A stretch of 64,000 nucleotides of DNA, taken from assembly GCF_932526225.1 (NCBI RefSeq), contig NC_064035.1:16605969-16669968 (forward strand). The letters are read 5' to 3'. How positions within the stretch are numbered: the first letter of the stretch is position 1; the number at the start of each line of letters is the position of its first letter. Shown in pieces: positions 21,801 to 33,800 of this stretch. The DNA comes from Nematostella vectensis (lineage: Eukaryota; Cnidaria; Anthozoa; Actiniaria; Edwardsiidae). Position numbers and translations under genes: made by a program. The notes under the pieces were generated by a model, which had not been told where the DNA came from, did no database searches, and worked only from the letters and a program-made list of their open reading frames with translations.

Positions 21801-24800
21801 AGGCAAAGAAAAACATGATTTTGGTGTGAATGCAGCATAGGATTTTTAGCGATTCTTAAATACCGCTTTTTGGCGCCAAGGAGGGGGTGGTGGTGGGATT
21901 TCTGGCAATATTGGTAACACAAACAGGAACCACACATACAAGAGAAGCAGTAAACAAGTGTACAATATCGGCAACCAGTAGCTACCAGCACTATGAGAAC
22001 AATAACGCAACAACAGCGTAATCAAAATCTGCTAAATAGGCAACAACCACTAGTGTAGCAATACATTCTCTGAAACAAGAGTGGCAATATCGGCAACAAT
22101 AATACAACAATGATACAGAAGTTGCAACAACAAGGTTGTGTGTGTTGTGTCTTGTATATATTAGTAAGTGTTTCGCGCATAGCTATAGTAGCTAATAATA
22201 CAGGATTTTGTGTTCTTGAACATTTCTAGGTGTTTTGTACCAACAGAGCAATAGTAGCTAATAACAACAGGGGTGTTACTCTACTTATATTCTAGGTGTT
22301 TCGTGCAAACATAGCTTTATAGTAGCTAATAACAACAGGGATATGTGCTCTGATATTCTAGTATATTCAAAGTGTCTCGCGCAAACAGAGCTATAGTAGG
22401 TACATCAGGGATGTGTGCTATACTTATATTCTAGTATATTCAAAGTGTCTCGTGTAAACAGAGCTATCGTAGGTACATCAGGGATGTGTGCTCAACTTAT
22501 ATTCTGGTATATTGTAGGTGTTTCGCGCAAACGCTGATTGTTGCGGGGTAGTGCGCCAGTACCTGAACCCTCGCGTGCGCGCGCGGTACGTGCGGTTCGT
22601 GCCCGTGGCGTGGCACACGTGGCCGTGCATGCGTGTTGAGATCTACGGCTGTTTGGATGGTAAGTTAACCCACGCCACGGGAGAACACGGTTGCCAATTG
22701 CCATTCTATGAGAAAATAGTTAGGATTTCAAGTTATGGTAAATGCATGGTATTTGAAGAATTTGGGCGTATCGGAACGTTCCAATTTTTAATTTTCCTTA
22801 GGAAGCATGTTACTCAAAAGGGGCAATATTTTTCACCTTTTTTATAGAGTTATGAAAAAACTGTTGCTATACTTTGCCTCGGCTCATTTCATTATAATAC
22901 GCTAGAACAAAATAAACTCCCTGGGCGTTTATTAAATTTCGATGGTCCGAGAGGGGACGTTCAATAGATAGAAGGCGTTTATTAGAGAGGGGCGTTATTT
23001 ACAAACTTTGAAAATATAACAAACCCAAGTGCAGTGGGGTTCTAGTCTCATTCAGGATCATGTTTAATTATATCCTGCGTAGCAAGCATTTCTTGACATT
23101 AAGTCTCTCCCAGTAAATAAAATTTGATTACCGAAATTTCTATGTTGTTTGTTAAACTGGGAGGGAGGGAGGGGGGGGGGGGTGGGTGGGTGTTGAATTG
23201 AGGGGGCATTTGTTAGAGAGGGGCGTTCATTACAAACTTGTAAGCTTAGGGAGGGAGGCGTTCATTAGATAGGGGGCGTTTTTTTAAATCATTTACGGTA
23301 AGAATGGTTAACTTTTGTTGTCTTTGTTTCAGGAACTTCATACAAGTCAAGACTATTTAAGAAGCTTAGAGGTACGATTTGTTCCCATTGAGCGTGTACT
23401 AAGAATGGTTGTTTATGTATAGTCCTAAAATCTTAGTGCCTCATCAATCCTAGGGGATTTTTCAAAGGTATTTATGAGGGGGGCATTCCTCAAATTCGTG
23501 TCTCCCAAGTATTTTTCAAAGTGATTGTTCGGGAAAAGTGTATATAGCAGCCGTACAACTCGACTTACTGTCACTAATCGAACACTTAGTGTATATAACC
23601 GCCGTACAACTCGATCCTCATCAGAGAAATAAAAATGTTGTAAGTGAGGACGACAACCCTGACTGAGCGACCTTGCATCCGGGGTCTCAGCGTATTTGTC
23701 ACTATGTCATTTGGGTCTTGGTATGCCTGGAACACCTGTGGGTATAAGGGAAAATCTCGTTTTCCCATATGAAAAAAGCGAGCTAATGGCACTGTCTTCC
23801 GAGACTTCAAATCCATTTGTGAAAAAAACAGAGAGTGTTTTCTCTAAATATCACAATAACGTTAACAAGGCTAATAACCCCTCAACTCCAAGAAGAGCTT
23901 TAATGAGAAAAAAAGGTGAACATGATGAGGGGAGGCAACCGGTACCCCCTTTTTACGGTATAACATTTTGCAAAATGCCAGTAGTAAATGCTAGATTTAC
24001 TGTCACTTATCCAACAGTGTATATAGCAGCTGTACAACTCGATTCACTGTCACTAATCTCAGCGGCGTAGCAAGGATTTTTAATAGGAGGGGGGCCAAAA
24101 GGGACTTTCAAGGCATTTTTCATGTATTTTAGATCATGTTTCATACATTTACTGTATTTTTGGCTGCTTAAAGGGGGGGGGCGTCCCCCTAGTCCACCCC
24201 CCTGGCTACGCCCTTGAATCAAGCACTTAGTGTATATAGCAGCATACAACTCGATTTGCTGTCACTAATCGAACACTTAATAGTATATAGCAGATGTACA
24301 ACTCGATTTACTGTCACTAACAGCCTACAACTCGATTTACTGTCACTAATCGATCACTTAGTGTAAATAGCAGCCGTACAACTCGATCCTCAGAGAAATA
24401 AAGATGTTGTAAGTGAGGACGACAACCCTGACTGAGCGACCTTGCATCCGGGGTCTCAGCGTATTTGTCACTATGCCATTTGGGTCTTGGTTTGCCTGGA
24501 ACACCTGTGGGTACAAGGATAACACAATTTACAGTAAAGCGCCGTGCAAACAGAGGCATTATTGCTAGTCCAAGACTTTCAGATCTTTGACCCAGGGTGT
24601 CGCACCCCTCTAGACCACATAAAACAAAAATACAAACAAATCACGTACCACAGGGCCTTCATCTCTCTGGTAATCCATCCACACAGTCCCGTCATCACTC
24701 GCAGCAAGCCGGTATGACGTCACCCATTGCTGCAACTCCCATTTAGGACTACCCTGTGTGGAAACCTGACCGACCCGCGCATCGCGGCCTAAATCAACCT

Positions 24801-27800
24801 GTAGGTACTCCCCCTCGACAAGATGTTTTGCCGCCCAGGAAGGGTATTCAGCGTTAAGGCGACCAAAATGTGCCTCCATGAAAACAGAACCTTGATATTC
24901 AGATGAAGCTGACATTTGGTGGTCGGCTATTCTGCCGTCCTCTACTCCAAATGGCTCATCGTTACAAGGTATACCTTGAATATAATGATATATTTGAAAG
25001 GTTACTTCAAAGATTTCGATCAACCTGACTTCTTTGTTGTTCTTTACATTTAAAAATACAACGGTAAATTTGCATGTAAACTTCAGTCTGATGCTTCGGT
25101 TGAGTAAATTGATTATTGGGATTGAATTTCAATGGTCTGTGAACTCTCTTCAATAACTTCCAACTGCTAGATTTCTTTCAAACTTTCACCATTCAAACGG
25201 GATAGACCTTCTTTAAAACTTTAATCATTTAAAAGGCATAGACCTATTCGCGGTTAAAAATACAATGCTTGGAAGGTTTGGTTTTACACCGACGCTCAAA
25301 CGGGCAAATTTTGGCGGGAATGCTATAAAGTATTTATTTGGACGGAATTTTGCCTTCTTGTATGTTCTGTTATTTTCTTGCTTTTGGCGGGAAAGAAGAA
25401 ACGGGCACGCCCGTCTGAGCCTGTCTTCGTTGTAAAACCACGGGCCTTCCAAATATTGTCATTTTGGCCGCAAGATTTATACTTTTGATTAGTTATTGCC
25501 TTGCAAATGAAGTGATGTTATTGGAAACCAGTTCAGTACTATCCAAAGAAAAACCCTTCAGGGATTTTGAGAGACGAAAGTCAGAAGGCGATTTAGTTAT
25601 TGTCAGCGAGAATTCCCACAAAATATTCAAAACCGCACTAAGAACAGTCGCGTACAGGGTGCGCATGCAACCCCCTCGGCAGGTAAAAAGCCTTTACTAT
25701 CTTTTTTCCATATGATTCCTATGACTGCAACCCCCCCCTCCCCTCAACCATCCTGGGAACGCGCCTCAAGTAAACTTGCTTTTTTGTCGTAATTGATGAG
25801 GTCAATTTTTCAGAATTTATATCCGTTTTACGTACATCGCGTATTGATCCGATCTTGATGCTCATATAAGCGACAGAGCTGATCACATGGCGGTGAGCAG
25901 CATATGTCTTGGGCGCACATGTGTTGGTGGAGAAAGTAGTGTAGGTAATCTCCATCCGGCACTTTCTTCATGTCACGCGGGTGTGACAGGTGCGTTGCGT
26001 TACTCATGACACACTTGTCGTGATGGCGGTAGAAGTTGATGCTGCGACACTCCGTCAGTTGACTGCAACGTGTCAGACACGTGCCCCAGGTTCCGTGGAC
26101 TGTCTCGATCACGTGATTCCGGAGAACTTTTCCTTGCATTTTATTGGTAGATAGGCCGGTTGTCAACGTTACTTTTAGCGACGCCATGAGTATGATAGCG
26201 CGGAAATACGACATATTTACTACAAAAAGAATGAAAGGTAGGGTTAATAAAAAATTGTTTACGATTCCGTGAAAGCATGGCTTTTAAATATTTTTAAAGA
26301 TTTGAACTTTTTAAAAACTTGCTAAGATTTCTGATATTTCATATGCTTTTTTTTTCTGTTTAACAATTAGACTGGGAGTTTTCTATGAGCCAATAGATAG
26401 TCAACGAGAACGAGTAGTCTAATTGTTTAAGTATAAATCCATTCACATACTACCTTCGAAAAATTTACGATTTTAATAGTTCTCAGTAATAAATAACCGC
26501 TTTTGGCGCGAAAACGCCGGCTTTTTCGCTACTCACTTTCTTTGGCTCAATAGATAGTGAGTACGGGAGCCAATCAAATTGCGAGATTCGTGATACGTGA
26601 GTGGATTTAACAGTCGTTTGACAAAAGGTTGTCTTGAACCGGCTTCGCGACTACGCAACAAGCCCGCATGTAAGCATGGGTAAAAACCTCTGAAGCGCCT
26701 AGCTTCATATATCAGCCACTGAATAACTTCAGACTTAGGGCACGTTTTTTACTCGTGATTCCGGAATGAGAATGATTAGGATAGAAAAAGCGCGTTCGTT
26801 TATCCCGCGTTCCCATTCCGGAATGGTTTAACCATTCTGCTACCTGTAAGAGAATGACTCGAATGCCATTCTGAACATTCTCTACCAACAATTCCCACTC
26901 CAGAATGATAGGGGAAAAACACGCCCTTTGACGCAATAGCGGTCGGTAGCGGTGGCTATTATATGCAGCTTGGCGCTTCTGTGGTTATTTCCCATTCTTA
27001 CATGCGGGCTTGTCGCGCAGTCGCGAAGCCGGTTGACAACAACCTTTCGTCAAACGACTACTAAAACATAATATAGTGTTATAAAAAAGGGTAACTTATG
27101 TTCTTTTAAAAATAAATGAATTAATATTTGCTTGTGTGCGTAAAAGATAATCGAACGAATAATCGAAAGGTTTTATCAGGAAAAAAACAAACTGGATTTT
27201 GCTACTCAATTTGTCAACTTTTCAATTTCACTTCGGGTACCTGATTTAATGTTAACGGTTAAACGGTTGGAAAAATGGGTGTTTTAACGGCTATATATTT
27301 ATTTTTTTTTGGCATCTTTATTTTCAAGGGTTATTCTCAACGGTTACCTATATTGAGACCCTCATAAAGGCACCAGGTTTTAAACAGCAATTCTTACTAA
27401 AAGTAAGTAAATTACGTAGTAGTTTACCTTAAAAACCTTTAAAGTCATCTGCTTAACTTTCTGTGTGTTGATGGTAAAAGCGGTTTCTATCTTCTGAGCT
27501 TCGCCGTTGGGTATATCTCTTTCTTCGATCCTCTTTAGTGATCATATAATAATGTAGACAGTAATGTATGTTATATATTGATCTGCATTTCGTATATTAC
27601 AATTAAACTTTAATGATAATGTTGGATGGAGCAATTAGCAATAATTCCTACTGAGTAGTCTAAATTAGAAAAGTCATAGTAACAAAACATCCACAAACCT
27701 AAGAGATTTGTTTTTCTGTGGATATTTTCCAGATCTTTTCGTGGATTGTTGTTTATTTTCGTTAAGAATCCTTGGCTCTAAGTCTTGTCACACGTCGACG

Positions 27801-30800
27801 AATAAATTGTCAAAAAAGTTGCTAACAAAAAAGGTAATCATTTGCAAAAACATTGCATTGCAACATTTTTTGTTTGTGTTTTATTGCCAATCGAAGGCCT
27901 TTTTAATTGCCAAGAACCATCATGCATCTTTTTATCTAATAACTTCAGTTGATATCCCAATAATAAATTAAATGATATGATATCAAATGAAAAGAACCAG
28001 ACCAACACGAAGTCGCGGTGGTGACCAGAGACTTAATTGCTTTAGCCAATCATAAAATTTACTCAGCAGAATATCTCTTTCGATTTAGCGCAGTCCTCTA
28101 TCTGCCAAGATACCCAGGGGCGTAGCCAGGGGGTGGCCCAGGCCCCCCCCCCTTCTAGCAACCAAAAATGCAGTAAATGTATGAGACATTATCCATAATA
28201 CAGAGTCAAATGCCTAAAAAGTGCCTTTTGGGCCCCTCCTGTTAAAAATCCTGGCTACTCCGCTGATACCACTGACAAATTTGAACAAATCCGTACCCAA
28301 GGGGGGAGGGGGGGGATCCAGCTATACTTTGATTATAAGAAAAAGAGAAATCTGGCAAGCTTCTTTAAAAAAATGTTTAACAGCAGTCTATTCAATTTCA
28401 AATCGGACACATAAGTAACTCAAAACAACGAAAATTGCCTACATAGATCCGTCCTTTCGAATGTTGACACTGTCTTTTTTTATAGATCTAGAGACACAGA
28501 AATTGTTCTTGGCGCATTTAACACCTAACACGCCACTTCACTTCAACTGCGGTGACTACGAAACATGGGGAAAAACCAACTATCTCAAGTAAGGCAAGAC
28601 TACGTTATTTTCTTAGAGAATTCCGCCTAATCGTTTGCTTGGATTATTTCTAGGATAAATCTTGATCGCGAGAAAAGCATCTGGTATCAGAAGGCTTTTG
28701 GTCGGGATTTTCCTATCGTGGAGAAGACGCTTTCGCTCGCTACTAACCAGTTTCCTAGCGAATTTGGTAGCAGACACTTCATGTGCCGTGGGCGCACTCG
28801 AGACGGAATGGACATCTTCCATCAGCATTTGATTGTAGTTCCTGATGGTAAGGTTCTTTCTTTGTTGGTGAAAAATATTTTAGCGCACAAGGTTGTATGC
28901 TGTTTTATAAGTATTTATAAATCCTTTGTAAACCTGATTGCCCTCTGGGCCGCTGTAGGAGCGAACGGGCTTATAAAAAAGCTTTACATTTTTTGACATA
29001 TCTGTACTAGGTCCTCCTAAGATTCGAAATTTTAATACAGAACAATGCTACTCCAATTCAGACTCGAGGCAAATTATTAACCGTTTTATTTTTTTTCCGT
29101 TTAGGACCCAGAAAAGCATCATGGCTCACACCCATCGAGAACATGAAAACCAATCCGTCATCAGGTTTGTGTTGTCTTCAAAAAGTGAAAATACACAGAT
29201 GCGGCAATATTAGTTTTTACTCTACCTTAAACTAAATCCCTATCAAACTTCTCGTATTTACCGCGCCCGCAGTTATTCCTCAAGTGGTTGTCATTCAGCG
29301 GTTCGACCCGACGTACGACGGAGGTTTTCCTGTCTGGTCTGAGCCCGCAGTCGTCAAAGCGGTTGGCAACACGGCTTCGCTAGCCGTATTTGTCCTTGGT
29401 ATACGTAAGTGTTTTAAAGTAAGGGCGTACTACTCTAAGTTATCTAACTTCAAACGCGCACTATTATTCTGTTCGAAACATTGTTTATCTTACTTAATAT
29501 AGATTTAGTCACTGACTAAAAGCGGAGCCAGCTTTATTACAATATTTTCATATGGAGAATCCTTGGGCCGGCTCTGGCTCCGCTATAACGTATTACCCGG
29601 TGAGTGTTCACTGTTGTTGTTATGATTCTTATAGCATATTACCCGATGATTATTCACAACTGTTTGGTGGAGAACCGCCTCTCCGATTGGCATCTCACAC
29701 ATCTTGGCACCGTCGCAAGAAATGACACGCAAGCATGCGCACGACTGGCCTTATCACGTGGGTACGAGTATATGATAATCCTAGCTGAGACAGAGTGCAT
29801 GTCAAGCTGGTACATGCCGCTGGCTACATCTGCTCACAGGCTCCGAGATGAAGGGCAGTGCAGGCTTGAACCGAGGGCGTATTTCATTCAAGGTAAGAAG
29901 GTAATGTCACTGCATTCAGGCGCGTACCCAGGATTGGTTGAACGGGTGCACAGTCATCGATATGGAAAAAGGATCCTTCAATAAGGAATGACCCAATTTT
30001 TTGGCGGACAAGGGTCGCCTATGTGCGCGCCTGGTATTATCAATTTGCAGTTGTCAATTTAACTTCGAAAGGTAACATATGTACTTTATTTCATTTTATT
30101 TATGTTGTTACGGTTATGTATTATATTACTAGCATCTTTTAAGTTCACAAGATCGACAGTACCGTAAGTACCTTTTGATAGCAGATTTGCAATGACGTCT
30201 GTGAACAAGTGTATCAATTTTTACAGCGACTTTCGAGGAGTACAACATTGCTTGGTATAAAAGAATCGAAGACGATAAATACCCTTGGAAGCGTCTCTTC
30301 TCATATCCCATCAGACCTCGGGACAAGTCCTCATCTCACATCTTCTCGGTGGCGGCCAATGGACATATACTGCAAGAGAGAGTGAGGCCGTACGTATCCA
30401 GAAAGCTGAACAGGGCAAGGATACCCATAGACAATTGTGTCGAGGGGGAGGATTTGGAGCAGTCACTCTTTGTATTTGCGGAGTGATGTGATTGGGTGGG
30501 GAGGTAAAGAATGAGATTATTTTTTGAACAATTTGTATTTTTTGTCTTAGTTTTTCATATGGGGGACACTTCCAAACTTTCGACAAGGCGCTCTTTGGTG
30601 ATACATACACAGGAAGCCATGTGATGGACATCCGGGACATTACGGTAGAAGATCTTGGGGCTTACAAGTTTGAAGTTACTGTGCCTTCGCGGGGGGTCCG
30701 AAATGAGGCCATTATACTGTTGCAACACGAAGGTAAAGAGCCTTTTAGCGGCAATACTCAGCGGGTCGCCCTTAATTTCTCGTCAATCTATTCCATTTCG

Positions 30801-33800
30801 GTTATCCTGATCATTGTTGTTTATGTTATCGTCGTCATCATTGTTATCATCAGCAGCGCTATCATGAATATCTTTATCATAATCAGTTAAGGCGAATTGT
30901 GATCTGAAATGCATCCCCTTTGACAGGTGGACCTTCCATTGATCTCCCTGAGCGTTACTCTGCATGCGAGGCTGTCCCAGGGCCGCTGACCGTCAAACCT
31001 GTAGAGGATAACCTTTTAGAGCCAGAAGAGCTGCAAGTACAAGCCTGGTACTTCTCGTTTCTGATTGGGGAGGAGCTGCAACGATGGACAACCACGGACG
31101 ATATTTCATTCAAGGTAAGCGAACCATGGTAGGCATTCAAAAGTGTCTGATTTCCCATGTTTTAAATTCCGGTTCATCAGATAAGCATGATAACAAACCC
31201 AAGACTAACCAATTCTTCCTTCTGAAAACACAACATGTCTCATTATACAGTTGAAGCTCTCATAAGCGACCACCTTGAGAAATAAAAATTGTGGTCGTTG
31301 ATGGAGCTGGTCTCTTACGAGAGCTTGCTCTCATAAGCGACCACTGGGCGCCAAAAACTTGAACAATAGGTGTTGGTCGCTTACGGGAGCTTAATTAAAA
31401 TTGAATCTAAAAGCTTTCATGATAATAACAACGCTGTAATATTTTGGTTTATCGCTTGATTTTAATGGGAAAATTTGCATGAAAACATCTACAAAGAAAG
31501 TGCATTTCAACGGCACGCAAACATTTTTCTACAGATTCATTTTTCTTTATTATTTATACAATCACTAATAACTGTAACTGTGAACAAAACAAACTTGAAA
31601 GAACAGACTCATAAATCCATGGAACCATGTAGGGAAAATGTTTGCAAAACGAGGTATTGTTCTCATCATGAGAGTGAGTTGTTTTTTATACTTAACATCA
31701 ATTAATTCTACGCAAAGAAGCTCGTTATGCTCGTTTGCATCGAGGACTTAAGCTTTTCGCCAATGAGAATATCTTTGGCGGCTACAAAGAGCGCAGTAAG
31801 CTTCTCATTGTTTTGCCACAAAGAAAAGTTCAATAACTTATTAACATGGATAAGACAACCTTCGGCGCTTGCAATTTCAGGTTGTTTAAGGGGAATGTCG
31901 AACTCCGTACTGGAAAGGCAGCTATTGTGAAACATTACAACATTTCGCTATCTATGTGATTTCAGCATGCATTTGACATGATGTTTATCAGGTGTTGACT
32001 GATGTTGTCAAGCGAAAATTCATTGTGGTTGCCTACGAGAGCTTAAAAATAAAAAAAATCTCAGTTGGTGGTTTGAAATTGTGGTCGTTAACGGAGCTGG
32101 TCGTACCGATAAGTTGGTCGCTAACAAGAGCTTAGAATTACAGAGTTTGTGTGACAATTCAATCGGTGATTCGTGATCGTGGTCGTTATCGGAGCTGGTC
32201 GCTTACGAGAGCGGTCGTTCAGAGAGCTTCGACTGTATATCATATCTCATTAATATCAGATGGATCTCTACAGCGGTTGCCCCAATTACGGGCGGTTTTT
32301 GCATTTAGTACCATAACGTTTTAGCAATAAAAATAACACTTTTGATATTTTGCCAGTAACAAGATTGGACCTTAACCTGATGAAATACTTATAATATAAG
32401 TTTAGGGCGCTGTGCTCGAAAAGTATGTGTCACTAATTTGCCCTGATCCCGGTCAACTGGCTCCAATTCCGGACACAAACTTAGAGTAGAGTAAAGTAGA
32501 GTAGATGGACGAGGCAGCGCTGTCGGGACGGGGAGCGGAAAGACCTGGGATGAATGAGGCAGTGATGTCGGGACGGGGAGCGGAAAGACCTGGGATGGAT
32601 GAGGCAGTGATGTCGGGACGGGGAGCGGAAAGACCTGGGATGGATGAGGCAGTGATGTCGGGACGGGGAGCGGAAAGACCTGGGATGGATGAGGCAGTGA
32701 TGTCGGGACGGGGAGAAGAAAGACCTGGGATGGATGAGGCAGTGATGTCGGGACGGGGAGCGGAAAGACCTGGGATGGATGAGGCAGTGATGTCGGGACG
32801 GGGAGCGGAAAGACCTGGGATGGATGAGGCAGTGATGTCGGGACAGGTAGCGGAAAGACCTGGGATGGATGAGGCAGTGATGTCGGGACAGGAAGCGGAA
32901 AGACCTGGGATGGATGAGGCAGTGATGTCGGGACGGGGAGCGGAAAGACCTGGGATGGATGAGGCAGTGATGTCGGGACGGGTAGCGGAAAGACCTGGGA
33001 TGGACAAGGCAGTGATGTCAGGACGGGGAGCGGAAAGACCTGGGATGGATGAGGCAGTGATGTCGGGACGGGTAGCGGAATGACCTGGGATGGATGAGGC
33101 AGTGATGTCGGGACGGGGAGCGGAAAGACCTGGGATGGATGAGGCAGTGATGTCAGGACGGGGAGCGGAAAGACCTGGGATGGATGAGGCAGTGATGTCG
33201 GGACGGGGGGCAGAGTTGGGTACCGTCGGTAATTGGGGCAACGCACTGCGGATTTTTCAAGCGGATATAGGGAATTGGCAGGCATAGTGAAAAGCGTCAA
33301 AACACAAACGGAAGCAGCCTTTTGCGAAGTGCTTAAGAAGCAACTCGAGCAGTTTGCAAAATAAAATTCGTGAATTAAAAAAGTGTGATTACCTCTGCAT
33401 TTCAGTGGGAAGGCAGGTGGAGAGAAAAGTTTGTTTGGACTCATCCACTCCCCATCGACAACGGAAAGTTCATTGAAGTTTTTGTCAAGAATCATTACGG
33501 GATGGCTTCAGCTCTTGCGCAGATCGAAGTTGCTCCAGTGGACGGTACATAGCCATAATTACAAAATAGTCTGGAACAAAATAGGCCTTTCCCTGCAGTT
33601 TTATTTACAAAAACCTTGAAACAGAACCTGCCTTAAACAGCTGTTGGGCTACACACAATAACGATAAAGAAAATCGTGATATCCTGATGTTGTCTGTCTT
33701 AGAGACACCGTATCCAGAGTGGGTGACCCCATCCCCCTTCCAGGCTATCGACGGTTTCTCTCAGCTTCTTGAGGTCAAGCTGCGATCCGACAAACAACTC

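Larger units (their letters stand above)
23539..24390. repeat. 51-bp repeat derived from a coding 3' end
   Basis: Copies or fragments of a unit of about 51 bp (GTGTATATAGCAGCCGTACAA, CTCGATTTACTGTCACTAAT, CGAACACTTA) occur near 23539, 23590, 24017, 24229, 24277, 24320 and 24358. On the minus strand the unit reads IELYGCYIH followed by TAA, the C-terminus of the nested PAN-F5/8C gene. The family is interrupted by a duplicated terminal exon (23586-23735) and a MITE (24061-24214). Confidence 0.8.

Noticed and set aside
26712-26936. 74-codon frame inside element D
   Set aside because: Spans an inner inverted repeat, with no transposase or other domain.
31708-31935. Frames on both strands as transposase remnants
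   Set aside because: No recognisable DDE or DNA-binding motif; they only reflect open sequence within the TIR element.
32389-33495. 368-codon minus-strand frame and plus-strand partners over the 45-bp array
   Set aside because: The repeat unit is open in several frames on both strands, there is no signal, domain or splice context, and it lies inside intron 24.
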